From the NCBI GenBank assembly GCA_964020155.1, contig OZ026569.1, forward strand, positions 3,546,471-3,610,470: a stretch of DNA of 64,000 bases, in the 5' to 3' direction. The notes beneath the pieces are model-generated. The model was not told where the DNA came from. It ran no database searches and was given only the letters and a program-made list of their open reading frames with translations. Position numbers and translations under genes: made by a program. Origin of the DNA: Chondrilla cf. caribensis (Eukaryota; Porifera; Demospongiae; Chondrillida; Chondrillidae). Each line of letters opens with the position of its first letter. The first letter of the stretch is position 1. Positions 51,538 to 64,000 of this stretch are shown here, one piece after another.

Positions 51538-51583
51538 TGTGCACACATCAGCGCTGGAAGCACAGGTCACTGATGTGTGCACA
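51538..51583. repeat. 14-bp perfect inverted repeat
   Basis: tgtgcacacatcag and ctgatgtgtgcaca are separated by 18 bases. Confidence 0.75.
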
Positions 51584-52580
51584 GTTCACCAGACAGGTTT
51601 CATTGTTGGGATTAATTGCGTGAGAACAAGGCAGGAAATTAGTAAACACATTTCTATTGCATATAATATGTTGTATTGGACTATGCGCATATTTGTCGTA
51701 TAAATTGTCTTATTCACCACCCAGGATGCAGGATACAACTATTACGTACAATGTCATAGTACGTACTTGAGCACATTTGTACCCTGCTAAGGCATATATA
51801 TACTATTACTATAGGGTGCTAAACCAACAAAATTAATGATTGCTATAGGTAGTCATAGGGTGATTTTCCCACACACAGAACAAAGGTGGGATAATATTAC
51901 TTCAAGTTATCTCTCCAGAGGGACTACACTTTGAAAGATTCCAATTCATCTGGGACAATAACAGAAACCCATCTGATGCAGCACAGGGAGGGGCTAGGCT
52001 TCCTGGAAGGTATAGGTCCAACCTCACTCACAACTTGTTAGGTATTCTGGTCAACAGCGCTTGCAGAGCAGACCTCACATACAGTACTAAAGTGCCTGTG
52101 TTCTGTCAGGATCCATCCATGATAGCATCAAAGACATTGTACATGTGTTTGACTGGCCATGCCACCATCCAGTACTACGTATGTCCATGTTCTGACTACC
52201 CAAACCACCGTCTAGTACCGTTGTATGCTTAACCAGTTAGGACACCCTGCAGTACCTACGTATATTTTAACTGCTATGGCACCATCCAGTGCATGCTTTG
52301 CAGTGCATTTTGACTGGGAAGACCAGCTTCTAGCACCTATGTGTATTCCATGGGTCACAGCCAGCACCTGTGTGTTTTCAGTCCAATGGCAGTTCTCAAT
52401 AATAATTAAGGTTGCTTGTTGCTAGGGTATACCCGGTGAACCTGAAATTGAAGGTTCAATTGTTGAGCAGCACCGATCCCACACACACCTAGGCTTTCTG
52501 CAGTGTGCCATACACAACACCTTTGTACAGTGTTTATTATGCATTTTGTTGATGTACAGTTACATAGCTGCACGAATATC
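51584..52580. other. Intergenic, weak repeats only
   Basis: Degenerate units with gccaccatccagtactacg and gcaccatccagtgcatg at 52150-52340. No gene seen. Confidence 0.45.
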
Positions 52581-52584
52581 ATGT

Positions 52585-52765
52585 CCATAATGATAGCAGT
52601 ATCTCACAGATGATAGCAAATATCTCACAGATGATAGCAAATATCTCACAGATGATGGCAAACACCTCACAGATGATAGCAAACATCTCTCAGATGATAG
52701 CAAATATTTCACAGATGATGGCAAATATCTCACAGATGATAGCAAATATCTCACAGATGTGCTGT
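52585..52765. repeat. 21-bp minisatellite, about 8 copies
   Basis: The unit is atctcacagatgatagcaaa plus t. It lies beyond the 3' end of the receptor kinase gene. Confidence 0.88.
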
Positions 52766-53009
52766 TTGGGGCATGCAAAGACACACTGTGTATTATGTAA
52801 ACTTGACAGATTTTGAGATATACACAATAATAGCAATGATTACATGTAATGATGAATTGGAAGGTATTTTACACACCATGGTACCCAGTACAAATGTGTG
52901 CAGGATGCCATACAAAAACAGAGGGAACGTACGTAATAATAGCTGAACAAAATTATTGTGTATGCAGTGTTATGTGGTCTACAATTTTCAGGACTACTAA
53001 AGCTTTGAG

Positions 53010-62966
<9,957 letters not shown>

Positions 62967-62983
62967 CTGCACATGATGAAATA

Positions 62984-63137
62984 CAGTAAATTCTCCTTAA
63001 TCTACCACCACTTTATCTGCCAAACCTTTTAATCCGCCACAATTTCCCAGTACCAATATAATGTACAAGTACCAATGAATATCCAGTTAATCTGCCAAAC
63101 TTGAAACGAATTGTGGCAGATTAACAAGTATTCACTG
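62984..63137. mobile_element. MITE family B copy, 154 bp
   Basis: cagtaaattctccttaatct to ttaacaagtattcactg, TA flanks. It lies 17 bp upstream of the acceptor of the FN3 exon at 62966 (transcript sense), so it overlaps the expected branch-point region. Confidence 0.85.
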
Positions 63138-63146
63138 TATAATGTC

Positions 63147-63175
63147 AACAACAACAACAACAACAACAACAACAA
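63147..63175. repeat. CAA microsatellite
   Basis: About nine (CAA) units. Confidence 0.88.
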
Positions 63176-63523
63176 GGTCATCAACATATAACGTTAATTG
63201 GGAAATTTTGTAGAGCTAATAATAGATTAATGGAGTCGGACCTATATTCATCACAAACACACTGTTATTAGAATGAAGGTATTATTGAGGCCAGTTAATT
63301 GGATTTCCTAATGGAGTTTACCAGGGTACATTTTTGATACAATATATATTTTTGATCACTAGATGTGACAAATTAATAATTAATTAAATTGATTTATACA
63401 TTGCTCAACACAAAACTTCAATAGTTTAACTGTTTGTTTCATAAACTTGCTTTTTCAGATCAGGTACAATGTTTCAAATTTCAATTGCTATGGAAAACCT
63501 AAAATCACAGCATTATAAAAATA

Positions 63524-63617
63524 CGGTGAATTCCTGTTAATCTGCCACCACTTTATCCCCAAACCTTTTAATCCGCCACACTTTCCTAGTACCAATAAAG
63601 TGTACAAGTATATGTAG
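63524..63617. mobile_element. MITE family B fragment cut by a foldback
   Basis: cggtgaattcctgttaatct with interior ccaataaagtgtacaagta; it ends where the foldback element begins. Confidence 0.65.
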
Positions 63618-63711
63618 GTTATACAATGGGAATGGAAGGTTTAGCGGTTTAAACACCTGAGGGCAAAGCCCGAAGGTGTTGATCGCTAAACTTCCGTTCC
63701 CATTGTATAAC
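63618..63711. mobile_element. 94-bp foldback element
   Basis: Arms of about 45 bp (gttatacaatgggaatggaa... and its near-complement ...ttcccattgtataac) meet at gggc-aaa-gccc. It would form a long hairpin with a 3-base loop. Arms differ at a few positions, so it is not brand new. Confidence 0.8.
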
Positions 63712-64000
63712 TATATTGTACCATGATGCAAGACATCCTCAGGCTGCGCCTTCAGATGTATAGGTTACTTGTTTCGACCGCCTCTCTTCATTTAACTTGT
63801 TCTTCCTCTCACATTATAGGGATAAATCAATTCTTAAATGTAGTTCTAAGACTGTTAGCTATACGAATGGTTGAATTGTTTCGAGAGCCAAGCTGCTTGG
63901 TACAAGGTACAAATGTTGAAGTAAGCTGTCGGTAGATACAAATCACAAATGCCTCTATTCAGTAGATACCTAATCTGACCATCTCTAGTAGGAGCGCGAT
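63712..64000. other. Unassigned sequence at the window edge
   Basis: A 70-codon plus-strand frame (63723-63935) has no recognisable similarity. Upstream exons of the kinase gene may lie here or beyond. Confidence 0.4.

Noticed and set aside
63723..63935. 70-residue plus-strand frame at the window edge
   Set aside because: Short, no recognised motif, overlapping the upstream region of a minus-strand gene.

Overview
The window is nuclear DNA from an early-branching animal, most likely a sponge. This is inferred from intron-rich animal signalling genes, a receptor tyrosine kinase with fibronectin-III-like ectodomain, many TA-flanked miniature inverted-repeat transposons, and very abundant TG/CA microsatellites. 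No ribosomal or mitochondrial marker is present, so the phylum is an inference.

Layout. (1) 25-3787, plus strand: the 3' part of a PPIG-type nuclear cyclophilin with an arginine-serine tail. (2) 6117-29341, plus: a complete PTPN3/PTPN4-type tyrosine phosphatase (FERM, FERM-adjacent, PDZ, PTP), reconstructed as 28 phase-consistent coding exons encoding 907 residues. (3) 30344-31174, minus: an intronless Rho/Rnd-like GTPase with an altered switch II motif and no CAAX box. (4) 31498-48693, plus: a 14-exon FERM-domain scaffold of 1825 residues with a huge disordered tail (three PPxY motifs, polyglutamine, six 19-residue repeats, a hydrophobic C-terminal PDZ-ligand-like end). It lies head to head with the GTPase across 323 bp. 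(5) 49.2-51.0 kb: poorly resolved coding fragments, one on each strand. (6) 53010-62966, minus: a receptor tyrosine kinase (FN3-like module, one transmembrane helix, split kinase with insert, 147-residue tail) whose 5' end lies beyond the window.

Between and inside the genes lie dinucleotide tracts, about 20 minisatellite arrays, at least four MITE-like families with CAGTG...-type ends and TA target sites, one tRNA-derived SINE with a 14-bp target duplication, and a 94-bp foldback.

Two patterns go beyond ordinary annotation. First, the TG/CA tracts in introns are polar with respect to transcription: sense TG tracts sit nearest the 5' splice site (14 of 14 that I placed) and sense CA tracts nearest the 3' splice site (10 of 12), on both strands. 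One intron carries both, so its ends could base-pair. Second, several tandem arrays have monomers that look like transposon ends (CAGT.GAACCTC-type), suggesting that MITE termini repeatedly seed satellites here.

The genes share a membrane-cortex and phosphotyrosine theme (receptor kinase, FERM-PDZ phosphatase, FERM scaffold with YxN motifs, Rho-like GTPase). Whether they work together is not shown by the sequence.
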